A stretch of 64,000 bases of DNA from Maratus speciosus (lineage: Eukaryota > Arthropoda > Arachnida > Araneae > Salticidae), in assembly GCA_963932465.1 (NCBI GenBank), contig OZ010790.1, forward strand, positions 345,489,087 through 345,553,086. Direction: 5' to 3'. Below are positions 11,201 through 23,900 of the stretch, in pieces. Within the stretch, counting starts at the first letter, position 1. Each line of letters starts with the position of its first letter. Made by a program: the position numbers and the translations under genes. A model generated the notes under the pieces. It was not told the DNA's origin. It saw only the letters and a list, made by a program, of their open reading frames with translations, and searched no databases.

Positions 11201-14200
11201 ATTGAAAACAGGCATTTGGTATTTAAAATATTTTTTGTTTACTAAACCAAGTTTATCAAAATTCGAAAAATCTACTTAAAAATACATATATTCAAGTCTT
11301 TAGCGGCACTTCTAAATATATTATGTTTGTTAAAATATTTTAATACTGTCTTAACAAAGGGATTATACAACTATTTATCGCTATTACATATAGAAATTAA
11401 AAAAACAATTTTTTCGTTCCACCCTAATGGTCATTCCCTGTGCTATTGTTGCCTTGGGTTCTTTCGCCTTTTTTCGAAAGAGATTGATCCCCAGACAATA
11501 TAATCTAGTGTAGTTTGCAGCTGCTCCATTGAATTCTAGGAAAGCATATACTTTAGATTGTTATCTAATAGACCTCATGCTCACAATCACTGTAATATTA
11601 AACCATCAGGTGAAGACGGCTATGGCGTATGAGTCACATATGGTCAGAAAGTTTATTTCAGCAATATAGCGAACGGGAAAAATGGAAAGAGAACTTTTCA
11701 ACAAAGCGCTTTAATTTAGGATTACCTTATTTGGCTAGTTATTGCCTTTTGATATAGAATGGAAATAAAATTATATGTTATGTCTACAAGATTTCGATTG
11801 GTGGAAAATATAAATTCGTATTTTAAATGATGATAGCGATAACATTTACCTTAAAAATATTTTTATTTTGCTGGTATTAGAAAAGAAATTGCTTTTAGAA
11901 AGGAAAAACTCAGTAAATTTTCATGCTTTTTTTTATTTAAATGTTTTGAATTTTAAATCGCATTTTATTCTATTATATTCTAATGTTAAAATATTTGATT
12001 ATACGATCAAATAAATTCTTATTTAATTATACGTTTTTTTGAACAACTAGGGGGCTCTGTCCCCTGCGAGTTACACTCGCCTACCCTGTTTAGACTTTGA
12101 AGCCTCTAAAAACATGGTAATGTATTCTGTTTTAAAAAATTACCTGATTATGTATAATTGAATGATGTTATCACAAATGAATTTTTATTAAATGACTTTA
12201 TGTATGATTATGATGATTACTGATTGATGATGGTATTTGTGAGAAACATAAAGCTATCCCCTATCAATAGCCATTAAAATTAGTTAAGTAATAATATGTA
12301 TAAATGAGCAATTATTGTCTAAAATAATTATTTAAAAAAAAGTTTTAAAGGCCAGTATAAAAAACCAAATAAAACAATTGGTATGCTAATTTCAATTTTA
12401 GGTCGCTATTTATTAAATTCTAACTCAATAAAATGCCTTTAAAATTAGTTTTAAAATATTCAGTTTATAATTAAAATACTTCACTGTATAAAAGCCAATT
12501 GTGCCCCTTCCCCCCCCCCCCCCCAAAAAAAGGCCATTTAAAACCAATAAAAGCCACAAGTGTGGCTTTTTTAAATTTTTAGCTTGATTCCCTGTTTTAT
12601 ATATATGTACTTAAAATGAAATCACATGTGTGAAATTCAAAGAAAAAAGTAATATAAAAATTAAGCACAATAAAATGAAAACACAAAAAAGAGAAATTAT
12701 GAATATCTTATGGATTCATCAGAGGAGCTTCATAAAAGTAATTCATAGTAAAAGTATATTATTTCGCCAAATATTCCTAGCATTAAGCCTAAAAATGATA
12801 ATATTAAATTCCTTATAACATATTAATACATGGAAATTATTCCAGAGAGAAACATTCGCCTTGCATACAATATTTCAAATGAAAATCAAATTTCAAAACA
12901 ATTGCTTAAGAGGCGCAAAGGGCCAACATAGTGAAAAAGATTCCATGCCGGGACTCAAACCTGGGCCATCAGTATAGCGCACTGACGTTCTACTGACTAA
13001 ACCACATAAAATGGATAATAAACCAAATAAAAATGGATTATTTCCTGAGTGCAACACCAAAGCAGTGGGAGGTGATCTCATTAATTAGACTAGAAAATAT
13101 CCAGGCATCATGACATTTTACGGGTTTGCCAAATCTGGGTCTCAGCTCTAATCACAAGAAATGAGAATCGCGTAAAGTCAGCACTTTTACTCTTAAAGAT
13201 TGGAAATTTTGAAGTATGGAAGTGATAAATGTTGGGCTGGAAAGCAACAGGGACATGTCAGATTTAAAGTACAACTTTTCAAAGTTAGATAAAAATTCGG
13301 AATTTTAAATTTTGGACTTTTAATTTTTTAAGCAGGTTTAAGTTTAAAAAAAAATGGGTTAATCTTTATTCTTTCATATATATTCACTTTTATACATAAA
13401 AGATAAAATTGATATTAGAAGTATGATCATAAACTTTTTCTTTTGAGTTGAGGTGTGTCAAGCAGTGTTCGAAATTAGCAGTCGTTAGTCGTCAAATGCA
13501 ACTACAAAATTATTCTTGGTTGTCAAATTTGACACCTAACTTTTTAAAAAATATATATGTATTAAACATTTGGTACTGAAAATTTAAAAAAATTGGTCAT
13601 CAGTCCGAAAATTAGAACATAAAAAATATCATGTACGACAAATGGTCGCGAAAAAAATCAGTTTCGTCAATCGTTCGCAGAAAAAATCAACAATTTCATC
13701 AAAGGTTCGTGAAAAAACATGAATTCCTTCAAAGGATCGAGGAAAAACATGAATTTTGTCATAGGATCTTGAAAAAACGCAAATTTCTTCAAAGGATCGC
13801 AAACATAAATGCTAATTTTGTCACAGAATTGCAGAAAAACAGGAATTCCGTCATAGAATCACGGAAAAAACATGAATTTCTTCAAAGGAAAGCGGAAAAA
13901 ACATAAATTTCTCCAAAGAGTCGCAAAAAAAAAAATGTGAATTTCGCCAAAGTATCACGAAAAAAATGCTGATTTTGACATAGGATAACAAAACAAAAAC
14001 GCGAATTTTGTCACAGAATCATGGGGAAAATGCGAATTTTGCCAAACAATTGCAGAAAAAATTGGAATTTCACCAAATAATCACAGAAAAAATGGGAATT
14101 TCACCGAATAATTGCTGAGAAAAATGGGAATTTCGTCAAAGACAGACCTGCCAACTGCTACGAAAAAATCATAGTTGCTACAATTTGAACCTATAAAGTA

Positions 14201-14888
14201 CGATGCTACGAAAATCAGTCTTAAACTACGATTTTTTGCAAAAAACACAAACGCATTTTTGTTTCTAGTTGAGATTTTTATCCCGCACAGTATATTTTTC
14301 AGGAGTGATTCTGTTCCGAAATTTCCAACATTTCAAAGCATTCATTTCCAAAAGTTTTAAAAAACAGGTCATTAATCCGAAAATTCGGACATTAAAAAAA
14401 TATTCATGGAGAAAAAAAAAATCTGGGCTATGTATATCAACCACAAGTGAATCGTGTTTCTGTAAATATTTATACAGGAATTTCCTTCCTTAGAAACAGG
14501 GATGCCATTTTAAGAATTTCTGGTGGGGGAGGGGGGGGGGGGTCTTGGAGAGGACAAGATTTGAAATAGTGTGCAAAATCACATGATTTATACAATTTAT
14601 TATTAAACATTTCAATTTACGAATTATTATTAAGCATTCCATTTTTGTGTGGTAAAAAAACGCAAAATTCGTCAAAGAAATGCGGTAAAAAATGCGAATT
14701 TCGTCAAAAGTTCATGGTAAAAAGTGCAGATTTCAACAAAGAATCGTGATAGAAAAATGTGAATTACGATTGTGGGAAAAGAATTGTGAATATCCTGAAA
14801 TGATCGCAGGAAAAAAATTCGAGAATTTCATCAAAATTTACTGCACTGGGCTAAAAAAATTAGAACCAAGCTCCTTTTACAAATGTAG

Positions 14889-14922
<34 letters not shown>

Positions 14923-17900
14923 GCAAAACGAGAAGAAATTTTAAATATTATATAAAAATTTTCAGAGGAAAAAATTTACTATATTGAGTTGAAAGACTGA
15001 AACCTTATTCCTTTTACGAATGCCAAAAGATGGCTGTGAAACATGAAAAACTAACCAACCAATCTCCAGATTAGTTTTAATTTTATATGCTACGATTTGT
15101 CATTTTCAAAGGTTGGCAGGTCTGCAAAGACTCCCGGAAAAACATAAATTTCTGCAAAGGTTTGCGAAAAAACCCGAATTTCACCAAAGTATTGCAGAAA
15201 AAACATGAATTTCGCCAAAGGATTGCGGAAAAAATGCAAATTTTGTCAAAGGATCGCAGAAAAACGCAAATTCCATCAAAGAGCAGCTGGAAAAAAACAC
15301 GAATTTTGTCAAAGAATCTCAGAAAACGCAAGTTTCTTCAAAGGATCACAGAAGAAATACGTGAATTCCATCAAAGGATTGCGGAAAACGCAGATTTCTT
15401 CAAAGGATCGCAAAAAGAAATGCTAATTTTGTCAAAGAATAGGGGGGAAAACGCGAATTTCACCAAAGAATCAACAAAAAAGACCCTCAAATTTTTTCGA
15501 AGGATCAGGAAAAAAAATGCAAATTTCGCCAGATGATCGCGGGAAAAACACATAATTAGGGGGGGGGGATTACCAGCCCTTCTCCCTCTGCTGTAACCTT
15601 TCAGAAAATCTTCTGTGAATTTCAGAATTTTTTTTTAAAACTCAGAATCACCCCTTAATTCAAATGTAGATGCGGTTTTTTACTAAATTCAACCGTAATT
15701 ATCAATACTGGATAAAATTTTCTTTCTGTTTTTCTAAGAAGTTACGAAGTTTTAATTTTGTTTTACAGATTAAGTGCACATTTCTATTAATTTCTAAATG
15801 TAGCAATAATTAGAAAAGCGTTTTACATCAGTTTTACAGTTGCTTCAATTATTATAACCTTAGAAATTAATAACTTCAATAATTTTAAATAAAAACAATT
15901 ACCTGAGCTTTTCTAGAAAATAGCATATAGTATTACAGTAATGTTAAATACGAATTTTAGAAATTGCAACTAAAAATTTTAATTTAACGCCTAAGATTTT
16001 TACAGTAGTTGTCATTTGACGCCTACCTTTTACTTCCCAATTTCTATCACTGGTGTAAAGCGTGGGTCAGATTAAAGATTAATGAAGATTTTTTTTGTTA
16101 GGTTTAAGTTAATTTCAAGTGGAATTAGGTCAGATAATATAACCCAATCCGTGCAAGACTCGGATCAAGATGTATAAATAAATTTTTGAAATAAATGATT
16201 TGTAAATAATTTTGCATTATTGAGTTATTGTTGCTTAAAAGAAAAAAATAATAAAAAGAAGTCATTTATTTTAACTAACAAATATCATTCTAATTTTTTT
16301 CTCCTTTTTATTTATTTATTTTTAGACTTTCACTGGTCATGCATCTGAGGTCTTCAGATTAATACCATTAAAGAATGTTGAAAAAACACAAAACTCTTAT
16401 TTTGTATCTGCAGCTGTTGGTGATAGAGTCATTAATGCTTGGTAAGATTTTCAGTTAGTACTGATATTTTAATGAACAAAATAGTTTTTACAAAACAGCT
16501 TGATTCTCTTTTGTATAAACATTAGTCATCTCAAAAATTTATATGTATTTATGATGTTCTCTCTAGGGCATTATTTATGGGTGCAACACCTGTAAATAGC
16601 ACAGTAAATTGCACCTTTAGATGTATCCAGCGATGTGTTATAAAAACCATTCCTATACCACAGTATTTCTATTTATTTTATTTATAATTCATAAAATCAT
16701 TTGAAATTAGTGTTAACTTTATTTAATATACCAAATATTTATGTATTTTCCCTTTTTATTGTTACTAAGCATAGTACCATTTTCTCTTGAAAAAATTGCC
16801 ATTTTTGTTTCTAGAGTGAACGTTATCTATTTGGTTTCAACATTTTCTATAGAGCTCCTAAAATAGTTTAAAACATACTATTCATCAGTGATGCTAGAGA
16901 TGTGCTATAGAGCATCATATTTAAGAAACAAACTGGAGAAGGGTTGCATAACTGAAATAATAATAGTAATTGTGATGGGTCCTTCAGGATGCATAATTTT
17001 TCTCTTGAAAGATCACCAAAAGCATATTTTGTATTAAATATATTGAATCTGTCTGAGTCTCAGGAACCCAGTATTTTAAAAGTTTAGCTTTTAGCAACAC
17101 CATTCTTCGTTGTATTCAAATTTTTATGCTATTTAATATCTGTTTTTCTTTTTTCCTGTTTTTTTTTCATCCTTCTCTGTTTTATGAAGTCTTTTAAATC
17201 TTTTTTTGTTGATTTATACTACTACTCTTATTTGTATTCTGATATTATTTTTATCAACAGGCAGTTAAGTGATGAAAATAAAAGAGCTGTTGCCTCTTTT
17301 GTGGTGTCTGATGAGCCAGACACGATTAGTGTTTTTGCTGAGGCTAATAAGGTATTAATTTTGTATTCTATATTAACTCTTGTATATTTTACCACTTACC
17401 AGTTCAATATTTGTGAAAAAAAAAATATTAAATACCTATTATTTTTTTATTGCAAAAGTCATATTTTCATGTAATTTTTAGACAAAATATATTTTTAAAA
17501 ATAATTACAGTTCAAAAATAAAGATGATATATGCAAATATAAATTTGTGAACAAAAATGTAAGCCTGGAATATGCAATGCTGCATGTTTTATTAAATCAA
17601 AGATCTTAATTATGTGTCATGATTGTCTCTGCAGAAACAAATTCAGGAAAATGGAGTTTTAATTTAGTTGTTTTCATAAAAGAAATCATTGCTAGGTAAA
17701 ATTTTGTTTGTTGTTACTTAGTTTGTTATTAAGGGGTTGGTCAGTCAGATTTCCAGCACTGCCAACTGCTACGAAAAAATCATAGTTTCTACAATTTGGA
17801 GCTAAAGACTACGATACTACGAAAATCGATCTAAAACTACGATGTTCTGCTAAAAATACAGGCACATTTTTTTATTTTTTTTCTCACCAGTTGCTGTTTT

Positions 17901-20900
17901 TCAGTCCAAACAGCATTCTTTTCAGGGTGGATTATGTTCAGATAATTTAAAGCACTCGGTTCCGGATATTTTTAAAAATCGGTCATTAGTCTGAAAATTC
18001 GGATATAAAAATAGCACAAGGAAGAAAAATCTGGGCTGGTAAACAAACGTCTTAATGTAAAACCCTCTTAATGGATATTATCCACGAGTGAATCGTGTTT
18101 CTGTAAATATTTATATCAGGAATTACCTTCCTTAGCAGCAGGGTCACTATTTCAAAAGTTTCTTGAGGGGCAGCGTTTGAAAATAGTGTGCATGATTTCC
18201 AAACAGAAAAGGAAAATCCTGCATAATAAGATAATTACTTAATATAATATCTAACGGGGTTGAAAAGTTTTAGCAAAGTAGCATATTGCAGCGAGAAGCA
18301 TATAGCTGATTTAAAAAGCTAATAATAAACTTTAAATTGAACTTAAATTGAATAAACCTCTATAAGTATTTAAATACTGAAGCTAAAAAAGGAAAAGAAT
18401 TGTAACGTAAATGATGGACGAAAGAAAGATAACAGATTTAAAAGTAACTCAATATTTATTGATTAAAACAAAAGGTAAAAGCAAACAAAATAAAAAGAAA
18501 CATTAAATTTAAAATAATATTATATGATTTATAATAATATTGTATAATATTAAATTTTAATTTAATATCAAATGATTATAAAGAAACAAACTTATCTGCC
18601 TTGACATATATAAGAACTCATGGCATATAGCGTAAATGCATCTTATAAAAATGACTTTCAATACATCAACTAGACGATAAACAAACTCACTTTAAAAAGA
18701 CAAACTATAAAAACACACGTCCGATCGTAGAACTTCACTCCAAGGTTATTGACATGATGCAAGCAGATGAAAAACTAAAATATATCTTGAACGTAAATTT
18801 CAGACACTTTCTGTAAAACATCCCTTTAGGAAACACGCCTTCGTATTCCAAGGATAATCACTTATCAACATTGCTTCAATCCCAACTACTTGCCTCAAAA
18901 ATATGAAAACTTTAAAGCACGTGAAAATAGTGAAGTCTAAAGTCTGGTCAAAGATTCAAACACATTTTTTTAATACTGATACGAGAAATTAATTAAAAAA
19001 GCTATTTCCTTTAAGTATAGACTCTATAAAACTAAGATTAAAAGCTGACAAAACATAACAGATGCCTTTAAGAAAAATAGTTGTTGACACTAAACGCCAA
19101 ACAACAGATACGTTTAAAAACTCGAAACTGAAGTTCTTCAAGATTGAAGGATATTTATATCACAGCCAGCCACGATAACAGTACTAGTATGCAGCTCCAG
19201 ACACGTCCATCGGTCAGCTATGAATAATTATAGAAGATATAACCATGGCGACATCTGACTAAGCTAGATGACTCACGCCATCTAGTAGCAGTTAGAAAAA
19301 CTATGTTAAGATCATATGGCAATAAGTAACACAAACAATATTGTAAATTAAAGAGTGATAATGGAAATATACAGAATTATATTAAACAACTGTACAGCTC
19401 TGTTTCTTGTTCTCTGTACAACTTGAGAGGCAAATGCTCAAAAACAAAAAGATAATCCCAAAGGATCATCCCTTAACAAGTGGCATTCACAGAGTTTACA
19501 TCTTTATCTCTGAAAAACTATCCAAAATCCATAACCCGATCCACAGCAACCAAAGCATCACCAAAAGTAACAAATAATAACCATATTAAGCAATAACAGA
19601 AAAAAAGAGTTCTGAAGCATTAAGAGCTTGCAAATACAAAGATAAAAATGCATAAATATAATACACATAAAATAAAGGTATAACTATCCAGTCCATTGAT
19701 AAGAATCACTATATCACTGTATTGGCACCACTTCCCTTTTTTTTCTTCTCAATAACTCCTGAAATTTCTCTATGGTATTTAATAACAGTACATACAAAAA
19801 ATATATATTTTTAAGAATAATTAAATATGGGATAAAACAACAACTTTTATAGTTGACAACAAATATCACTCAAGATGGCTATAAAAAAATCTTGTAAAGT
19901 TTGGCATATGACTTCAAACAATGGCATAAAAAAATCTAAAAAACATTAGAAAACCTTTTGACTGGTCCATCAAATAAACTTGCACGACATCCTAAATGCA
20001 TAACTAGTTACACCATGAAAACAAGTTAACCCAAACCAACATGCTCCATGCCACTGTGTATTTAAATATACCTCAATAGATTGTCACCAATTTGCTTAAA
20101 GAATGGTAACTGGGCAAAGGTGTCATGGTACGTAACATCCATGCTCCAAAAAAAAAAAAACCTTTCATTTGCATCCTTCCACTACCCTTTCGCTAACATT
20201 TGTTCGCTAAACATTCTTTCAGATTATTCACTCAGAACTGCGAATTTCGTTGAAAGATCGTGGAAAGAAAACACGAATTTTGTTGAAAGATCACTGAATA
20301 AAAACATGAATTTTGTTGAAAAATTGCGGAAAGAAAACGTGAATTTCATTGAAAGCTCTCGCGGAGGAAACACAAATTTCGTCAAAGGATCGCAATAGAA
20401 AGACATGAATTTCGTCAGCGATTGTGGAAAGAAATCGTGAAATAATCGTATAAAAAAATCAAATTTTCATCAAATTTACTGCATTGAGCTAAAAGATTAA
20501 AACTGGATTAATTTTTAAAATGTAAAAAAAAAACACCACAAGTAAGAAAAAACTTTAAAAATCGTATAAAAGTTGCAGAGAAAAAAATGTACTATATTGA
20601 GCTGGAATATTGAAACTGGTTTCCTTTTGCGAATGTCAAAAAACCTCTTCCAAACATGAAAAAATGCTAAAAATCGCATAAAAATTTGCAAATAATTAAA
20701 AAAATATCTGTAAGAATTCTGGATTCCTTTTACTAATGTAGGAAATCTTCTGCAAAATGCAGAAAAAAATGACTCATAAAAAATTAAAATAAGAAAATTC
20801 TCAAAATCAAAAAATCCTAACACTGGCTTCGAAGTACATAACATAACTTCAGATATGGAGGTAACTTCCTACCAAATCTTGCAGCTCTGTGTGCTCTCTT

Positions 20901-23900
20901 CAAGAAGCATCACACGCAGACAAACATCTTTGTTTATCATTATAATACATATAGTTTTTAATCTGAAAGAATGTACAGAATTAACTTTTGAAACATCTGG
21001 TTAACCCGAACCCTGCCTACAGGAATCTAAACTCAGTCCGAATCGAAAAATATCAGAGTTAACTTCGATTTGCAGCTTATCAAGCAGCAACCAACCAACC
21101 AGCCTCCAGATTAATTTGAATTTTGTGTGCTACTATTTCTCATTTTCAAAGATTGGCAGGTCTGGATTTAAAAATCCCCTTGCGAATGTTAAGCCCATGG
21201 GAATCAAATGCATACTTCTTTGTTATAACAGCCTCTAAGAATGAGCCTGAATCGCCAAGTAACAGAGATATATCTATCACCAAGTTAGATTATAAAATCT
21301 AGTCATGGTGTACCGTCCTAAAGAAACAGCATATGTTTGCTTTCCATATCACAGCGTTCGAAATCCTTGATGGTCCGAGATCACCAGAAATTTAAACTTT
21401 TTAATAAACTTTTTTTTCTCTCTGACAAGCAAACATAAATTTTCTCGGCCCTAAGAAACTCCAGCTGGACACAAATCACACAATTTTATTTTATTTAAAA
21501 ACATAAATATAAATGAATAAATAATCAAAAAAATATTTGCACTAAACCTTACAGTCAGTTGAAATAAATAATTGGAAATAAAATATCTAATTAATAATTT
21601 TATAGTTCTAATTTATATACTGTTGTTTATTTAATTTTTAGCGAATTATAACTTTAGTTTTTATTATGAGGAAAATTTTGGATAACTACAAAGAAGGTTT
21701 GGTTTATATTCTAGGTGTGTGGAAGAGGGGGGGGGGGGGGGGGGGGCTCACTCAAAGGGTTGAAATGACTTGATAGAGTTTTATTTTGCGGGCCAGTTAT
21801 GAAGCCAGCGGACTAATAAATTCTCATGGTCACTGGTCCTTGGGACTAGTAACTTTTTTTTTTAAATTGTAACGCTGCATGTCATATTGCTTTTTCGTTG
21901 ATATTCCAGAACCGTTTGTCTTATGTTTTTACTTTCTTCTATCTTTACGAGAAGAAAGTATTGGATTCGTAAAAAAAATTCAAAATCCGGTTTTCGACGG
22001 ATGTACACGTTTTAGGGGTCAGAGTTCCTGAAAAACATGTTTTTGCAAAATGTCTGTCTGTGTGTGACACAAATTTTGTGGGTGCTCTATCTCAAGAACT
22101 AATGATTGGAATTTAATAAAACTTTAGATTCAGTTAGTCCTTGATATAATTTGGTGCTGATAACTTTTTGGTGGAAATCACCCAATAGGTGGTGCTGCTA
22201 TGCTGCATTATTCATGATTATCACAAAAGCTCTATCTCAAGAACTAATGCACGAATTTACATCAAACTTCAGATTCAGTTAGTCCCTGATATAAATTAGT
22301 GTTGTTTAGTTTTTGGTGTAAATTACCTAACCGATGCCACTGTTATAATGCATTTTTCAGGAAGTATTAACATGTATGACATAGAAGAAAGTTTTGGGAT
22401 TGCCACATCCGCCTAGTTTTATTTTGAATTGCATAATGTATTGTTTTCTCTTTAATCGCTGTATTTATTTTTATAAATGTGGAAGCAATCTTTGATTTAG
22501 CAAGGACTTTTATCTAACAAACAACTATGCAAAAAAGGCCATGATATGAAATTTTATATTACTAATGATGAAGCTATATGTCGATACAGTGTTTTTTTTT
22601 TTAAAAAAAAAAGGGCTTTTGTGTTTGAAATTGAGTGAGTGATTTGAGAATACCGTTTTAAGATTTATGTACTGTTAGGCTGTAGAATTAACATCCGTAA
22701 AGTGCTGTAAGATTGAGAACCAGCGTGGGCGAACTTCACCAGCCATGATTTCGAGAAAAAAGGCTTTCGAAAATTTGGAACAAATTTTTGTGAAATTTTT
22801 TTAAGGCAGATGAGACAAAGTTTCTTCAGAAAACATATAGTCAGGGCTGCCACGGGCGACTCTTTTTATATTCTTCTAGCACCACTATTTTTAAAAAGCA
22901 CATATTGTAGTATACAGTCGGACCTCTATTTAACGAAGTAGCTAAATCCCGAAAAAAAGTTCGTTATATGGAAAATTCGTTAAATAGAGAGTCACCTTTT
23001 AAAGTACTTTAAACAACATAAAACACATTTTAAGTCCATAAACACTGAATATAATTAAAAAAATAATTAGTCACACTTTTTTTTATAAATTATATCTATT
23101 TGTTTTATTTATTTTACCCATCAAAAAGAAATCTGCAAAGGAAATAAGATTAAAACAAAATATTGTCTGAAAATACATTGTATTTTCAGTTAAAAAAATT
23201 ATTTTACATTAAAATCACGATTTTTTAAAGGCTTTTTGATAAGCTGTTCGGAGGAATACCAAATTTTAAAGCAGTATTATTTTTCTTCACGCCCTTATCC
23301 ACCTCATCAAGAATATTTTTCTTTTTCTTTGATGCTCAAGCACTTCCGCTTTGACAGTTTTGAGCTACAAGAACCGAAATTACCAACACGATTGATCATG
23401 ACCAACAATCTAGAAAACGGGAAACTATAGTTTAAGGACACGGGGCAGCTCCATTGTGGGTTAAAAGGGGATATTGAAAGTTTGCACTTCTTGGATGGAA
23501 AGCAAAGAATCACAGCGATTTTACTGCTCTCGGTGAGTGGGGTGCCTGGTAAGACCTGTTCATGGTTTGATCATCATAAAAAGTGTTAAAAGAAAGAATA
23601 AGTTTTAAATGTTCAGTAATATTTTAAGAAATAGGGGGGAAAAAAATTTAGATCCCAAGGAAAACTTCGTTAAATAGAGAATGAACTTCGCTATTTGGAA
23701 GTTATTTTACGAAGAAATTTGAAAAATGTTCTTGGTTCCAAGTAAAAGTTCGCAAAATAGAGAAATTCGTAAAATAGAGGTTCGTTAAATAGAGGTCCGA
23801 CTGTATTTCTTTTGCAAATGTTGTCAAAGTGTATGCAAAAGATTTTTGCTTGTAAAACGTGGTGGGAAATAGAATTTAAAAAAAAAAGCTGCTTGTGGCA

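Larger units (their letters stand above)
13463..16052. mobile_element. hAT-like element, 2.6 kb, holding satellite and a nested insertion
   Basis: The left end CAGTGTTCGAAATTAGCAGT and the inverted right end (complement CAGTGATAGAAATTGGGAAG) share CAGTG, AGAAATT or CGAAATT, and CGTCAAATG followed by CAACTAC. Flanks are GTGTCAAG (13455-13462) and GTGTAAAG (16053-16060), 7 of 8 matching. The interior is ~30 bp satellite (from 13640) interrupted by the element at 14143-15124, then AT-rich sequence. No transposase was seen. Confidence 0.72.
17754..21164. mobile_element. CAG(ACC)TGCCAAC element, copy 2 (3.4 kb)
   Basis: The left end CAGCACTGCCAACTGCTACG and inverted right end GATTGGCAGGTCTG match the 982 bp element. 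Flanks are GATTTC (17748-17753) and GATTTA (21165-21170), 5 of 6 matching. The parts shared with copy 1 are the left ~420 bp (CGAATCGTGTTTCTGTAAAT), satellite units, TTTACTGCA...GAGCTAAAA and the right ~70 bp. It is longer because a 1.16 kb dispersed repeat (18229-19385) and further sequence lie inside. Confidence 0.72.

Noticed and set aside
12925..13020. Working tRNA gene
   Set aside because: Anticodon-arm and T-arm-like segments are present but the acceptor stem does not close and the base before the anticodon is not T.
15087..15536. 149-codon open frame, Lys/Arg/Phe-rich
   Set aside because: It is the ~30 bp satellite read in a frame that its period keeps open; other arrays give the same kind of peptide.
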